Below are positions 5,557 through 5,763 of a DNA stretch of 5,763 nucleotides, one piece after another. The translations under genes were made by a program, and so were the position numbers. The first letter of the stretch is position 1, and every line of letters begins with the position of its first letter. Origin of the DNA: Nitrososphaerota archaeon (lineage in GTDB: Archaea; Thermoproteota; Nitrososphaeria; Nitrososphaerales; JACPRH01); the NCBI GenBank assembly GCA_029460375.1, contig JARPAQ010000032.1, forward strand, positions 1 to 5,763, in the 5' to 3' direction. The notes below the pieces were generated by a model, which saw only the letters and a list, made by a program, of their open reading frames with translations, made no database searches and was not told the origin of the DNA.

Positions 5557-5763
5557 TTGGTAAGAGCAGCAAAATTGGTCATCGGAAATATCCCTAGATT
5601 CTCACAGTTATCCGCAGTTCTGTTCTTAGTAGCAGGTGTATTCTGGGCGTCGATTGTCATGATGCAGCAGGGAGATTTGCTGTTGGTGTGGCCGAGCCTT
5701 GCTAGCTTTGCTTCAGCTGGATTGATTTTTATGAAGAGGAGTGTAGTTGTCACTAGAAGTGTA
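5557..5763 (+). CDS. Membrane protein, partial, runs off right edge
   Basis: The plus-strand frame is open from 5539 to the window end, after a TAA at 5536-5538. From TTG 5557 it gives 69 residues without a stop. The composition is that of a membrane protein: a basic start (VRAAK, then GNIPRFSQ), a first helix near residues 19-37 (LSAVLFLVAGVFWASIVMM), a short polar turn (QQGD), a second helix near 42-60 (LLLVWPSLASFASAGLIFM), then basic residues (KRS). This is a helical hairpin with positive ends and is far more protein-like than the opposite-strand frame here. There is no ATG before the first helix; TTG 5557 is the best start. An ATT at 5539 would be placed behind AAGGTAAGGG (5525-5534) but is a very rare start codon. 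Family not recognised. Divergent from PolB. Confidence 0.55.
   Translation, partial: MVRAAKLVIGNIPRFSQLSAVLFLVAGVFWASIVMMQQGDLLLVWPSLASFASAGLIFMKRSVVVTRSV

Noticed and set aside
5535..5753. Minus-strand open frame of 72 codons at the right edge
   Set aside because: It is antisense to a plus-strand frame with clear membrane helices, shows no domain or composition pattern, and has no promoter or ribosome-binding site of its own.

Overview
The window looks archaeal, most likely from the TACK branch (Thermoproteota, for example Bathyarchaeia or Nitrososphaeria). The evidence is a family B DNA polymerase that matches remembered Sulfolobus PolB1/Dpo1 in several long motifs, a short winged-helix protein of the archaeal ArnR1-like type, a stand-alone QueC (archaeosine pathway in archaea), AT-rich TATA-like boxes close to start codons, and T-rich stretches after stops. 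The exact lineage is inference, since no database could be searched.

Layout. All five complete loci lie on the minus strand. Reading from the right: the PolB locus (5469-2899), queC (2830-2180), an SDR-family oxidoreductase (2154-1399), a DUF998-type membrane protein (1379-813), then, after a 274-base gap, a small winged-helix regulator (538-131). queC, the SDR gene and the DUF998 gene are separated by only 25 and 19 bases and probably form one transcription unit. It ends in T-rich DNA just past 813. The regulator ends in its own hairpin plus T6 terminator. At the right edge, divergent from PolB, a plus-strand reading frame runs off the window. It encodes a two-helix membrane segment and has a non-ATG start.

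The main observation is that the DNA polymerase B frame is interrupted once by an in-frame TGA (4947-4945). The 174 codons before it encode the PolB N-terminal domain, and the 681 codons after it encode the exonuclease and polymerase domains with every catalytic motif intact. The frame is not shifted and no coding sequence appears lost. The split falls in the linker between the N-terminal and exonuclease domains. Candidate explanations are a sequencing or assembly error, a recent nonsense mutation, readthrough or recoding of UGA, or a true two-polypeptide polymerase made by restart at the adjacent TTG or at the ATG just before the exonuclease motif. The sequence alone cannot decide between them.

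Together the genes cover replication (PolB), tRNA modification (QueC, making preQ0 for archaeosine), redox metabolism (SDR), an uncharacterised membrane protein and a local regulator. I see no functional system linking them, and no CRISPR array, transposon, tRNA or rRNA.
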